Assembly (NCBI GenBank): GCA_029565675.1
Contig: JAKQNP010000042.1
Span: 1 to 64,000 of the forward strand
DNA length: 64,000 nt
Source: a bacterium
GTDB lineage: Bacteria > Zhuqueibacterota > Zhuqueibacteria > Residuimicrobiales > Oceaniaggregativiventaceae
Direction of reading: 5' to 3'
Part shown: positions 48,312 through 59,200 of the stretch, in pieces
Layout of the letters: each line of letters opens with the position of its first letter
Numbering within the stretch: the stretch's first letter is position 1
Notes under the pieces: generated by a model
Database searches by the model: none
Seen by the model: only the letters and a program-made list of their open reading frames with translations
What the model was told of the DNA's origin: nothing
Position numbers and translations under genes: made by a program

Positions 48312-50024
48312 ATGAAAAACAGTGAAATAGCATCGATATTTGATCGGATGGCCGACATTCTCGAGTTCAAGGGTGAGTTGATTTTTAAAATCAATGCCTA
48401 CCGCAAAGCCAGCCGGGTGCTTCTTGAAGGTGCTGAAGACATCGAAATCCTGGCAGCCCAGAATCGTCTTGGAGAGTTGCCGGGCATCGGCAAGGCAATC
48501 CAGGAAAAAATTCTCGAATATCTGCGCGAAAAAAGAATAGCCAAGTACGAAGAGTTGCTTGCCACGGTTCCGCGGGAATTGTTTGAGTTGCTCAGCATAC
48601 CCAATTATGGGCCCAAAACTGCGGCTCTTGCCTATCGGGAGCTGGGGATTGAGACTCTGCAGGATCTGAAAGCTGCAATCGACAAGGGATCTTTGCGCGA
48701 CTTGCCGGGAATGGGCGATAGAAAAGTAGAAAAGATCCGGCAGGGGATTGAACTGCGTGAATCTGCCAGTGAACGCATCTCAATCGGTATCGCACTGCCG
48801 ATTGTCGAGGAGGTTATTTCTTATTTGCGCGCGACTGGCGGTGATCGAATTTTACAAATCGCTCCGGCCGGCTCGGTGCGGAGGTTTCGCGAAACCGTTC
48901 ACGATATCGATGTGTTGGTGGAAACCGCTGTCAGCGCTGAAATAATCCGTTTGTTTACCGAAATGCCGCAAGTGACCCGAATCTTGGCTGCCGGGGAGAC
49001 CAAAGGCAGCGTTTTGCTGGATGATCGTTTTCAAGTGGATTTGCGCGCTGTTTCGCCGGGCAGTTTTGGAGCGGCACTGCAATATTTTACCGGCTCCAAG
49101 GAACACAATGTCCGTCTGCGGGAGTTGGCGCGCAAAAAAGGGCTAAAGATCAATGAATATGGGGTTTTTGCCGGCGAGGATAAAGTCGCAGGTGAAGATG
49201 AAGAAGCGCTTTATGCCTATCTGGGTATGGCGTGGATCGCTCCTGAATTGCGCGAGGATCGCGGTGAGATCGAAGCTGCCGTGGCACAGCACTTGCCGAA
49301 TCTTGTCCATTTGAATGAGTTGTTGGGCGATTTGCATATTCATTCCAATCAGAGCGATGGTCACCTGACCCTGGAGGATATGGCTGCGGCGGTGCGTGCG
49401 CGCGGCTATCGATATATGGCTTTTTGCGATCATTCGCAGAGCGCGTTTTATGCCAATGGGCTTTCAAGCGATCGGTTGCAGCACAGCAAGGAGACGATTG
49501 CGCGGTTGAATGAAAAATGGGACGACTTTGTCGTACTGGCAGGGGCTGAAGTTGAAATCCTGGCGGACGGCCGTCTCGACTATAGTGATGAGATCTTGAA
49601 AGAACTCGATTTTGTTGTGGCTTCCATCCACAGTGGATTCAAGAGCGATCCAACCGGCCGCACCATCGCGGCAATGCAAAATCCCTATATCGACCTCATC
49701 GGGCATCCCACCGGCCGTTTGATCTCGCGTCGCAAAGGTCTTGAAATCGATTTGGACAAGGTGATCGAGAGTGCGGTGTTGACTGGAACTGCGCTGGAAG
49801 TCAATTCTTCTTGGGATCGACTCGACCTTCAGGAACTACACATCAAAAACGCAATTGAAGCGGGAGCCAAAATTTGTATCAATACAGACGCCCATGATTC
49901 TTCGCAATTGGACCAAATGCAGTTTGGCGTTGCCACTGCGAGAAGAGGCTGGGCGACCGCAAAAGATGTCATCAACACCCTATCACTCGAGAGATTGAAG
50001 AAATGGCAAAAACGCAACCGATGA
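48312..50024 (+). CDS. polX: PolX-family DNA polymerase with C-terminal PHP domain
   Basis: [31 protein letters not shown]; Hh[57 protein letters not shown]. Confidence 0.94.
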   Translation: MKNSEIASIFDRMADILEFKGELIFKINAYRKASRVLLEGAEDIEILAAQNRLGELPGIGKAIQEKILEYLREKRIAKYEELLATVPRELFELLSIPNYGPKTAALAYRELGIETLQDLKAAIDKGSLRDLPGMGDRKVEKIRQGIELRESASERISIGIALPIVEEVISYLRATGGDRILQIAPAGSVRRFRETVHDIDVLVETAVSAEIIRLFTEMPQVTRILAAGETKGSVLLDDRFQVDLRAVSPGSFGAALQYFTGSKEHNVRLRELARKKGLKINEYGVFAGEDKVAGEDEEALYAYLGMAWIAPELREDRGEIEAAVAQHLPNLVHLNELLGDLHIHSNQSDGHLTLEDMAAAVRARGYRYMAFCDHSQSAFYANGLSSDRLQHSKETIARLNEKWDDFVVLAGAEVEILADGRLDYSDEILKELDFVVASIHSGFKSDPTGRTIAAMQNPYIDLIGHPTGRLISRRKGLEIDLDKVIESAVLTGTALEVNSSWDRLDLQELHIKNAIEAGAKICINTDAHDSSQLDQMQFGVATARRGWATAKDVINTLSLERLKKWQKRNR

Positions 50025-51751
50025 CCGCAAAAGCTTTTCGAAACTCTTGTTGGTTGTCCTGCTGGCTCATCCTATTTCTACCGATCGCCATGGTCGGTGG
50101 TTGCCAGCAGGCCCAGCCAAATCGGACTGCAACGGCGAGGGACGGGATGGTGGTCAGCGCCCATGATCTGGCGAGCCGGGTGGGAGTTGAACTCTTGCGT
50201 TCCGGCGGCAATGCGGTGGATGCAGCTGTGGGAGTCGGCTTCGCCCTGGCGGTTGTTTATCCGGAAGCCGGCAACCTGGGTGGCGGCGGATTCATGGTGA
50301 TTCGATTTCCTGACAATTCTTCCACTGCCATCGATTTTCGTGAAACTGCTCCTGGTGCAGCACGCCGCGATATGTATCTGGATGAAAACGGCGAGTTCAT
50401 TCCCCAGAAGAGCCAGCGCGGTTACCTTGCGGCAGGTGTGCCCGGCACGGTCAAAGGTCTCGCTTTGGCACACGAAAAATATGGTCTGTTGTCCTGGGAG
50501 CGCGTTATCGAGCCGGCGATTGCGCTTGCTGAGAAGGGATTTGACCTGACTGAGAAGCAGGCTGCAGCTCTGCAAAAGGTCGGCGAGGCTTTTCCATCGT
50601 CCAATAAAGTTTTTGGCAAGGCGCTGTCGAACTTTCGGGCAAAGCAAAACTTTCGTCAGCCAGAACTGGCGCAGACCCTCAGGGCGGTGCAACAAGAGGG
50701 TGAGCAAGGTTTTTACACCGGTGCGGTTGCCGATTTGATTGTTCAAGATATGGCTCGCAATGGTGGGTTGATCACTCTTGCAGATCTTGCAGGTTATCGC
50801 GCAGTTGAACGCGAGCCGCTTACCGCTGTTTATCGCGATTTCGACCTGATCTTGATGCCGCCGCCGAGCTCTGGAGGTATCGCTCTCATCGAGATGCTCA
50901 ATATTCTCGAGTTCTACGATCTGGCTGGCCCCGGACCGCAATACGCTGAGACGGTCAGGCTAATCATCGAAGCGATGCGGTTGGCTTTTGCCGATCGCGC
51001 CCATTTTTTAGGTGATCCCGATTTTGTCGATATTCCGGTGCAAAAATTGATCGCAAAATCTTATGCGGCGGAATTGCGGGGTAAAATACCAGCTTTCGGA
51101 GCCGGACATTCAGAAGAATCTGCAGAAATCCCCGCAGCGATGCAGGGCGAAGCGAGAGAAACAACTCACTATTCGGTTGCCGACCGCAGCGGTTTGGCAG
51201 TTGCCGTAACCACAACCTTGAATGGATCCTTTGGCAGTTTGGCTGTGGTCGACGGCGCCGGATTTTTGCTCAACAATGAGATGGATGATTTTACCGCCAA
51301 GCCGGGCGCAGCCAATATGTTTGGCCTGATTCAGGGTGAGGCAAATGCCATACAGCCGCACAAACGCATGTTGTCATCCATGACGCCGACGATTGTGTGC
51401 CGGCAGGGACAACTGCATTCTGTTGTCGGATCTCCGGGTGGTCCGACGATCATCACCACCGTTTTGCATGTCTTGTTGCACACCCTGGACTATGGCAAAA
51501 ATATCGAAGAGGCGATCGCTGCACCACGCTTTCACCATCAATGGTTGCCCGATGTAGTCGAATATGAACGCGACCGCTTTGATGACGATCTCATCGCTGG
51601 TCTTCAGGAGTGGGGCTATCAGTTGCGCTCCACCGGCGTTCTTGGCCAAGTCCACGGCCTGAGCTGGGATCCGTCTGCGCAAAATTTTTACGGCGCAGCC
51701 GACCCCCGCGGCGATGGTTCAGCCCGCGGTTTTACTGCGGATGGCAAATAA
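50003..51751 (+). CDS. ggt: Gamma-glutamyltransferase (secreted/lipoprotein-like N-terminus)
   Basis: MVVSAHDLASRVGVELLRSGGNAVDAAVGVGFALAVVYPEAGNLGGGGFMV; THYSVADRSGLAVAVTTTLNGSFGS autoprocessing Thr region. Confidence 0.95.
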   Translation: MAKTQPMTAKAFRNSCWLSCWLILFLPIAMVGGCQQAQPNRTATARDGMVVSAHDLASRVGVELLRSGGNAVDAAVGVGFALAVVYPEAGNLGGGGFMVIRFPDNSSTAIDFRETAPGAARRDMYLDENGEFIPQKSQRGYLAAGVPGTVKGLALAHEKYGLLSWERVIEPAIALAEKGFDLTEKQAAALQKVGEAFPSSNKVFGKALSNFRAKQNFRQPELAQTLRAVQQEGEQGFYTGAVADLIVQDMARNGGLITLADLAGYRAVEREPLTAVYRDFDLILMPPPSSGGIALIEMLNILEFYDLAGPGPQYAETVRLIIEAMRLAFADRAHFLGDPDFVDIPVQKLIAKSYAAELRGKIPAFGAGHSEESAEIPAAMQGEARETTHYSVADRSGLAVAVTTTLNGSFGSLAVVDGAGFLLNNEMDDFTAKPGAANMFGLIQGEANAIQPHKRMLSSMTPTIVCRQGQLHSVVGSPGGPTIITTVLHVLLHTLDYGKNIEEAIAAPRFHHQWLPDVVEYERDRFDDDLIAGLQEWGYQLRSTGVLGQVHGLSWDPSAQNFYGAADPRGDGSARGFTADGK

Positions 51752-51778
51752 AATTTCAAAGACTTGAGGATGGGGATC

Positions 51779-52273
51779 ATGAACAAAATGCAGACCTACT
51801 TGGCTCTTGCCGGGTCACTCTTTTTGTTGCCTGCAGAATCGCTCTGGGCTGCCCAGACCACGGCGCAGCAGGTGGTGATGAATCCTTTTCTCAATCTGTT
51901 GGCGCTGTCGCTGATCATCGAGCGTTTGCTCGAGATCGCGGTTACTCTCATTCCAGGAATCGAAGAGAAAAAGATCGATCTGGTCGATGACGCGGTGGCT
52001 TTTGCCCGCTTTGCCCTGCGGATCAAGAGATGGACCTTGCTGGCCGGTATGGCCCTTGGTGTTGCCTTTTGCCTGTTCTTGCGGTTTGGAATTTTGGATG
52101 AAATTTTCACTGGCGTCATCAGCCCTGAAAATGGGTTGAACCTGGTCATCACCGGCTTGATTGCGGGCAGCGGATCTGATCCTGTTCACCACATCATCCA
52201 GCTGCTGATCAGCGTGCGAGAAAAATTGAGTGCGAGTTTTCGTGCGCGCCGATTGCCTGGCAAGGTTTCATGA
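51779..52273 (+). CDS. Uncharacterised membrane protein
   Basis: Signal peptide plus hydrophobic segments (NLLALSLIIERLLEIAVTLIPG; WTLLAGMALGVAFCLFLRFGI); ATGA overlap with the CPBP gene. Confidence 0.7.
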   Translation: MNKMQTYLALAGSLFLLPAESLWAAQTTAQQVVMNPFLNLLALSLIIERLLEIAVTLIPGIEEKKIDLVDDAVAFARFALRIKRWTLLAGMALGVAFCLFLRFGILDEIFTGVISPENGLNLVITGLIAGSGSDPVHHIIQLLISVREKLSASFRARRLPGKVS

Positions 52274-52962
52274 AAAACGACTATTTCAACGCCAGCAAAA
52301 GTCCGGCAATCGGCTTGCTCGCTGTTCTGCCGCTTATCATCGCCTATGAGTGGCTCTCCCGATCGCTCTTTGCCGAAGAAGGCATACAATTGCGAAATAT
52401 GGTCGATTCGACTTTCAGGCAGATTTTCGACTACCTGGGACTTGGCCATAATTTGCTGCTGGTCATTTTTATGGTGGCTGTTGTCCTTGCTTTGCTTCTC
52501 GACAGCAAACAGGCAGCATCCATCCACCTTCACTATTTCGGTCTTGTCGTCATCGAGAGCGCTTTTTATGCGGTTTTGCTCGGATCGATCGTCAGCCGTT
52601 TGACGGCAACGGTTCTAAGCATGTCAAACAATCACTTATCAGACCGAGCTGCCATCATGCTCTCACTAGGTGCCGGCGCGTATGAGGAATTGGTCTTTCG
52701 CGGGATCATCTACCAATTTACCGCCTTGCCGCTGATCCGCTATTTAGACGTCACGCCGCTGATCGCTTTTATCCAGGCAGCGGTTTTATCTTCACTGCTT
52801 TTTTCCGGCTTGCACTATCTGGGCACCGAAAATTTTACCTGGTATACTGCCTATTACCGCTTTTTTGCCGGACTTTTTTTCTGTGGCTTGTACCAGCTGC
52901 GCGGGCTTGGTGTGGCAGCCTGGACGCATGCACTCTATGATCTGTTCATTTATCTGACATGA
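52270..52962 (+). CDS. CPBP-family intramembrane metalloprotease
   Basis: GAGAYEELVFRGIIYQF (EExxxR), SSLLFSGLHYLG, FFCGLYQLRGLGVAAWTHALYDLFIY. Confidence 0.88.
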   Translation: MKNDYFNASKSPAIGLLAVLPLIIAYEWLSRSLFAEEGIQLRNMVDSTFRQIFDYLGLGHNLLLVIFMVAVVLALLLDSKQAASIHLHYFGLVVIESAFYAVLLGSIVSRLTATVLSMSNNHLSDRAAIMLSLGAGAYEELVFRGIIYQFTALPLIRYLDVTPLIAFIQAAVLSSLLFSGLHYLGTENFTWYTAYYRFFAGLFFCGLYQLRGLGVAAWTHALYDLFIYLT

Positions 52963-52972
52963 TGGAAATGCG

Positions 52973-54040
52973 ATGAAAAAGAAGCGTTCACTTGCTTGGA
53001 GTCGCCTGTTGGTGCTGTTGGGCCTTTTGGTGCTTTGGGTTGGGCTGTTTGCCGCATGGTCGGTCTTCTGGCCTCTTAAACCGTCAGATACTGCGGACAA
53101 TGTGACCATCCGCATACCTTACGGAGCTTTTCCTGCTCAGATCGCCGATTCCCTTGCCACCCAAAAGGTGGTTCGCAGTGCCTGTTGGTTCCGCCAAACA
53201 GCCAGATTTATGGGCGTTGCCGATCAACTCAAAGCCGGAATGTATCGGTTGACTGTCGACCAATCCGCCTATTCGGCAGTGACCCACATTGCGCGCGGTG
53301 AGCAGGTCTATGTGCGGGTTACTGTGGCAGAGGGACTTCCTGCGCGTCAGATCGCCCATTTGATGAGCAAAAGTCTGGAGATCGATTCCTTGCGTTTTAT
53401 GCAGCGCGTCGAGGATTCTCTTTTTATTCAGACTTTGGACCTGGTTGTGCCGACGCTGGAAGGCTATCTCTATCCGGATACCTACCATTTCACCCTTGGA
53501 ACCGATATCGATACCATCATACAGCGCATGGTTCAGCAGTTAAAAAAAGTTGTGCCGGACAGTTTTTATCAGCGCTCAGAAAAAATGGGATTTGATTTTC
53601 GGCAGGTTCTGACGTTGGCATCGATTATCGAAGGTGAGGCTCTGTTGACGAGCGAAATGACGATCATCTCATCGGTTTATCACAACCGTTTGCGTCGCGG
53701 CATGCCTTTGCAAGCCGATCCAACCATTCAATATTTGATCAGCGATGGTCCACGGCGGCTGCTTTGGCGGGATCTAAAAATCGAATCGCCCTACAATACC
53801 TATCTGCACATCGGCTTACCGCCAGGCCCGATCAACAGTCCTGGCATCGATGCAATCGAGGCAGCGCTCTATCCGCAAGATACACCCTATTTATATTTTG
53901 TTGCGGACGGTCGCGGTGGCCACCGTTTCAGCACAACCTTACAGGAACATAATCTGGCAAAAAAACAGTTCGATCAAATCCGCCGGCAAGTGGCACAGGA
54001 AAAGCGGGAGAAAGCAAATCGTGAGCAATCGCTCGAGTAA
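52973..54040 (+). CDS. mltG: Endolytic murein transglycosylase MltG
   Basis: LEGYLYPDTYHFTLG; LTLASIIEGEALLTSEMTIISSVYHNRLRRGMPLQADPTIQY; YNTYLHIGLPPGPINSPGIDAIEAALYP. Confidence 0.95.
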   Translation: MKKKRSLAWSRLLVLLGLLVLWVGLFAAWSVFWPLKPSDTADNVTIRIPYGAFPAQIADSLATQKVVRSACWFRQTARFMGVADQLKAGMYRLTVDQSAYSAVTHIARGEQVYVRVTVAEGLPARQIAHLMSKSLEIDSLRFMQRVEDSLFIQTLDLVVPTLEGYLYPDTYHFTLGTDIDTIIQRMVQQLKKVVPDSFYQRSEKMGFDFRQVLTLASIIEGEALLTSEMTIISSVYHNRLRRGMPLQADPTIQYLISDGPRRLLWRDLKIESPYNTYLHIGLPPGPINSPGIDAIEAALYPQDTPYLYFVADGRGGHRFSTTLQEHNLAKKQFDQIRRQVAQEKREKANREQSLE

Positions 54041-56240
54041 GGCATCGGCCAAGACACCCGGGTTTCTCGAAGACCTCAATTCGCAACAATCTGCAGCTGT
54101 GTCCCAGACCGAGGGACCGGTGTTGATTTTGGCCGGGGCCGGGAGCGGCAAAACGCGGGTCCTGACCTACCGTATCGCCTATCTATTGGCAAACGGTCTG
54201 GCCGATGCCTCGGATATCCTGGCCATGACTTTTACCAACAAGGCGGCGGGGGAGATGCGCGAGCGAGTCGCCAAATTGGCGCCCGATCGGATGGCAGGCA
54301 TGTGGATCGGCACCTTCCATTCGCTTTTTGCCCGCTTGATGCGACGCGAAGGCGAGCGGCTCGGGTATTCGAGCAATTTTGCCATCTATGACGAGTCTGA
54401 CCAGCTGGCCGTTCTCAAACAAGTGGTCACGGATCTGAAATTGTCGATGCAGGAATTTTCACCCAAGATGCTCTCCTATCGCATCAGCAACGCCAAAAAC
54501 CGGTTGGCTTTGCCGAATGATCTGCACGAACAGGCGGAAACTCCACTGGATGAAATTGTGGCCCGCGTTTATCAATTGTATCAAAACCGCCTTCTTGAAT
54601 TGAATGCGATGGACTTTGATGACCTGCTGATCAAGCCGATCGAATTGTTTGAGCGCTTTCCGTTGGTCGCTGAATATTATCAGGATAAATTCCATTACCT
54701 ATTGGTCGATGAATATCAGGATACCAATCATGCACAGTATATTCTGTTGAAAATTCTTGCCGCCAAACATCGCAATATCGCGGTGGTCGGCGACGATGAT
54801 CAATCGATTTATCGCTGGCGTGGGGCGGATATTCGCAATATTCTGGATTTTGAGAAGGATTATCCGGACTGCAAGAAATATCATTTGGAACAAAATTATC
54901 GTTCCACCGGCAAGATTCTCGCTGCTGCTCATTCGGTCGTCAAAAACAACCGCCAACGCCATCCCAAGGAACTGTGGACCAACAAACCGGATGGGGAAGA
55001 TGTCTGCCTGCTCGAGGTGGAAAACGATTTGGCGGAAGCGCGCATTGTGGTCAACAAGCTGATCCGCGAGTTCAAACAAGGACCGCGCAACTTTGGTGAT
55101 TTTGCTGTTCTCTATCGCACCAACGCCCAGTCCCGGGTCATCGAAGAAGCTTTGCGCAGCGAAAGCGTACCTTATCTTATTGTGGGCGGGGTTAAATTCT
55201 ACGAGCGCAAGGAAGTCAAGGATGTTTTGGCTTATCTGCGGTTGCTGAGCAATCCTGCAGATGCGATCAGTTTTCGCCGCATAGTCAATTATCCGGCTCG
55301 CGGAATCGGCGAGGCCACCATCAACAAGCTCGAGGAATTTGCCCGGCAACATCACCTCACCATCGTCGAGGCTCTGAATCGCGCTTCGACGATTGATTCA
55401 ATACAGCCGCGCATTCGCGAGGAAATATCGGCTTTTGCGCAACTGATCTCCAAATATACTTTGCTCAAACAGGAACTCTCACCAGCCGAGTTGGCGGCAG
55501 CTTTGGTCGATGAAGTGGGAATTGCGCGCGATCTCAAACAAGAAGGAACCCTGGATTCCATCAACCGCATGGAAAACGTGCGGGAATTGCTGTTGGCGAT
55601 TGCCGAGTTCAGCGCCAAGAACGGCCGCACGTCTACACTCGATGATTATCTCCAGCAGGTGTCGTTGACCACGGATTTGGATTCCCTGACCGATCGAACA
55701 AACGCAGTTACGCTGATGACTCTGCACAGCGCCAAAGGCCTTGAATTCCCGATAGTTTTTATTGTCGGAATGGAAGAGGGATTGTTTCCGCTTTCCCGCA
55801 GCATCACCGATCCACCTGCTTTGGAAGAAGAGCGTCGGCTGTTTTATGTTGGCGCCACACGCGCGAAAGAAAAGCTCTATCTTACCTGGTCGCGCTTCCG
55901 ACGGCGCTTTGGCGACGGGATGCAAAGCGTGCCTTCGCGGTTTATCAAGGAACTCGACCCAGAAACCACTCATTTGGAAAGTTCTTTGCATTCCGTGCGC
56001 GCCGAGCGGCGCCGTCCTATCAGCGACGATGCGTTCGATGCCCCTATGCCGGATTATGCCGATCAGTCTCAGGAATCCAATGAGTATCGCATCGGCATGC
56101 GGGTCATGCACGAGATCTTTGGCAAAGGAACCATTTTAAAAATTGATCCAAGCGGTGCCCAGGCTAAAATTTTGGTCTTGTTCGACACAGCGGGCAAGCG
56201 CAGACTCATTTTGCCGTATGCTAAACTGGAGATTTTATAG
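54021..56240 (+). CDS. UvrD/PcrA-type ATP-dependent DNA helicase (SF1)
   Basis: LNSQQSAAVSQTEGPVLILAGAGSGKTRVLTYRIAYLL; LVDEYQDTNHAQY; VGDDDQSIYRWRGADIRNIL; TLHSAKGLEFPIVFIVGMEEGLFP. GTG 54021 preferred over the ORF start 53850. Confidence 0.95.
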   Translation: MSNRSSKASAKTPGFLEDLNSQQSAAVSQTEGPVLILAGAGSGKTRVLTYRIAYLLANGLADASDILAMTFTNKAAGEMRERVAKLAPDRMAGMWIGTFHSLFARLMRREGERLGYSSNFAIYDESDQLAVLKQVVTDLKLSMQEFSPKMLSYRISNAKNRLALPNDLHEQAETPLDEIVARVYQLYQNRLLELNAMDFDDLLIKPIELFERFPLVAEYYQDKFHYLLVDEYQDTNHAQYILLKILAAKHRNIAVVGDDDQSIYRWRGADIRNILDFEKDYPDCKKYHLEQNYRSTGKILAAAHSVVKNNRQRHPKELWTNKPDGEDVCLLEVENDLAEARIVVNKLIREFKQGPRNFGDFAVLYRTNAQSRVIEEALRSESVPYLIVGGVKFYERKEVKDVLAYLRLLSNPADAISFRRIVNYPARGIGEATINKLEEFARQHHLTIVEALNRASTIDSIQPRIREEISAFAQLISKYTLLKQELSPAELAAALVDEVGIARDLKQEGTLDSINRMENVRELLLAIAEFSAKNGRTSTLDDYLQQVSLTTDLDSLTDRTNAVTLMTLHSAKGLEFPIVFIVGMEEGLFPLSRSITDPPALEEERRLFYVGATRAKEKLYLTWSRFRRRFGDGMQSVPSRFIKELDPETTHLESSLHSVRAERRRPISDDAFDAPMPDYADQSQESNEYRIGMRVMHEIFGKGTILKIDPSGAQAKILVLFDTAGKRRLILPYAKLEIL

Positions 56241-56243
56241 CTC

Positions 56244-59200
56244 ATGAAACAATATTTGTTTTTTGGGATTTTTATCAGCCTGGCCGTCATGGTTTTACCC
56301 GGCTGGTCTCAGAGTCCGAATGTGGTGCAAGAACAAGAGGATTTTCTCTTTGCCGAACAACTGGCCACCAAAGGGATGCACGATCTGGCAGCCGAACAAT
56401 TCCGGCAATATGCAGAGAAATATCCATCAAGCCCGCGGTCGGCTGAAGCACTCTTTCGTGCAGGTAAAAGCCTGGAAGAGCTGGCCAAGTGGAATGAGGC
56501 GGTGTCGGTCTATGGCCGGCTGCTGCTGAATTATCCGCAATCCGCCTTGGTTGACCAGGGGCTTTATCGCCGCGGAACAGCGCTGGTCAAATTGGGCTCG
56601 AATTGGGAGGCGGCAAAATCCTTTGAACGAGTGGCTTTGTTTGCGCCAAAAAGCGAGTGGATCCCGCAAGCGCAACTCCAGGCCGGCATCGCCAATTTCA
56701 GGGCTGGTGAGAGTCAATCCGCGCTGGATGCGTTGTTTGTTCTGCTTGAGAATTATCCCAGCCATCCCTTGCGCCTGCAGGCGCGATGTGTATTGGGAGA
56801 GATATTTGCCCAAAAGGGCGACTATACGCGTGCTCTTGCTGAGCTCGATCGTTTGGTCAGCGAAAGTTTGGACAACCATCTGGCTATCAAGAGCGGGTGG
56901 TTGCGCGCCCAAATATATCAATCCATCGGTCGCTACAGCGCCGCTGACAGCGTGCTGCAAAAACTGATCACCAGTGGCATCCAATCGGATACCGTGGGTA
57001 TCGCTGCAGCCCAGGTGGCCCAAACTCTGCAGTTGCAGGGCAAATTTGCTGCTGCAAAGTCAACAACAGAGCAGGCGCTTAAAAGAGCCTATGCCGATTC
57101 GATTCAGAATATTCTATACCGGATCAACAGCGACAACAACTATGCTTTGGGATTGTTCGATGAAGCCCTCGCGTATCTGCAAAAAATGACCGTTCCACCT
57201 CAAAACGAGCAAATCGCCATTGCCTTTCGCCGGGCAATGGCGCTGGTCAAGTTGAACAGAGAGGCGGAAGCTCTGGCGGAATTCCGCCAACTGCTTGGCG
57301 AGCCGATGAGCCTGCCCTGGCAAGGCCGGTTAAAAACCGAGGCTGCCTTGCAGGCATCGGAAATTTTATTGCGGCGCAGCCAGAGCACAACTGCAGTGCA
57401 ATTGTTGCGCGAAACACTGCGTCAGCCGGCAGTCGCTCCATACGGCGATCGGATCTTGTTGCGACTCGCAGAAATTCAGGGATACACCCAGGACGACTGG
57501 CCTGCTGCGAGACGGAGTTTGACTTCACTGCTGGAACTGTATCCGTTTAGTCCCTTGACCGATGACAGCCAATTAAAGATCGCCAGCAGTTACGAAATGG
57601 AACAAAACTGGCCGCAGGCGCAGACCGAATACCAGCGTTATCTGTTGAATTATCCGGGTGCCGATGAAACTGAACGAATTGCCCGCCAGCAACGCGGAAT
57701 GCCGTCGAGTGGCAACGTCGCTGCCAGAGATGCCGACGAAGCTTTTAACCGCATATTCGATCTCAGCCTCAGCGGTCAACCCCGTTCTGTGATGCTTTCT
57801 CAGTGGTTGCACGAGCAGATCTATACTTTTCGCAATTATCGTCGCGGTTTGACGATTATCCGTCTGCTTCTTGGCGAGGAGGTGGAGAGCCAGGTGTCGC
57901 TGCAAAAATTGCTCTATGAAATCGCCCATTGCCACGCTCAATTGGCCGCCCTGCCCGATCTGCCTGCGATTCAGCAAGCGCATCTGGATACCCTCAACCA
58001 ATCGGCTGAGCTGTTGCGCACCAATTATCCGCGCAATCCATGGACTTTGAAAGCGGTTGCACTTGCTGCTGATGCAAAAATTGCCCGCAGTGCCGAACCG
58101 TCAGAGAGAATGCAGACCTTGCGGCAATCGATAGGCTACTTTGTCGATTCAGGTGCCGATTCGTTGGCCAATGACCATCGGTTGCAACTGGCGCGTGAAT
58201 TGCTTGCGGATAACAGCGAAGCGGCGCTTGCTGAATTGAGCAACACCATGGATGCACTGCTGCAGGGCACTCCGTCCTTGATGCAACGCGCACAGGCTCT
58301 CTACTTTCAGGCGATGGTCGAACTTGGTCATGCAAAAAACGAGGCGGCAGGTCCCTTGTTACAGCAAGCTTTGGAGCTCGATCTTCATCTGCCACAGCAA
58401 GTCAGTGCTCGCTACATGCTGGCAAAATTGGCGATGGAGCGCAAGGAATGGAATACGGCAATGGCGGCTTTTGCTGATGTGGCGGACCGGTATTCCTATA
58501 CCTCGCTGGGTCGAGAGGCTGCTTTGCAAAAGTGCCAGATCCTTTTGCAAATCGACCGGAGACAAGACGCTGCGAATTGTGTCGAAGAATTGCGAACACC
58601 GGATTTGCCGTCTGGTCTTTGGCTCTATATCGATGATATTGTCGATGGCGAGGAAAAAAAAGAGTGGCTTTGGCTGCAAACCCATCTCGATAAGAAAGAT
58701 CCGCAACAGCGCTACTTGGCGCTGGTCGGTTTTCTGAATCGGTATCCCGGCGGAGAGAATCGAGATCAGGTCCTGGCTGAGGCAGGCGCTTTAGCATTGC
58801 AGATGCAGCAGTTGGATGTCGCCACCGGCTATTTTACCCAGATTGCCGAAAATGGTCGAGATGCCGAGTTGGTCATGCAAGCCAGAAACCGCATTGGTGA
58901 GCTCTATTATGAGCGTGAGATGTACAAAGAAGCGCTCGAGCAAACGCTGCAGAGCATCGCGCATCTGAATGGTGATTATCTTATGGCAGCCAAGGCGCGC
59001 GCTGCCAAATGCGAATACAAATTGGGAAATTTGGCGCGCGGTGATGCGCTGGCAGAAGAATTCAGGCGCAATTTTACCCGCAACGACCTCAAGGCCGAGA
59101 TCTACTATGAACGCGGGCTCTTGTTGATGAACAACAAAGAGTTTAAAGAAGCGGAGAAGGCGTTTAAATCCGTGAGCGACGATTATGAAAAACGCGCCAG

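Noticed and set aside
48071-48394. - strand 107-aa and + strand 78-aa ORFs before polX
   Set aside because: No motifs, overlapping opposite frames and biased Cys/Arg composition; treated as non-coding leader or intergenic.
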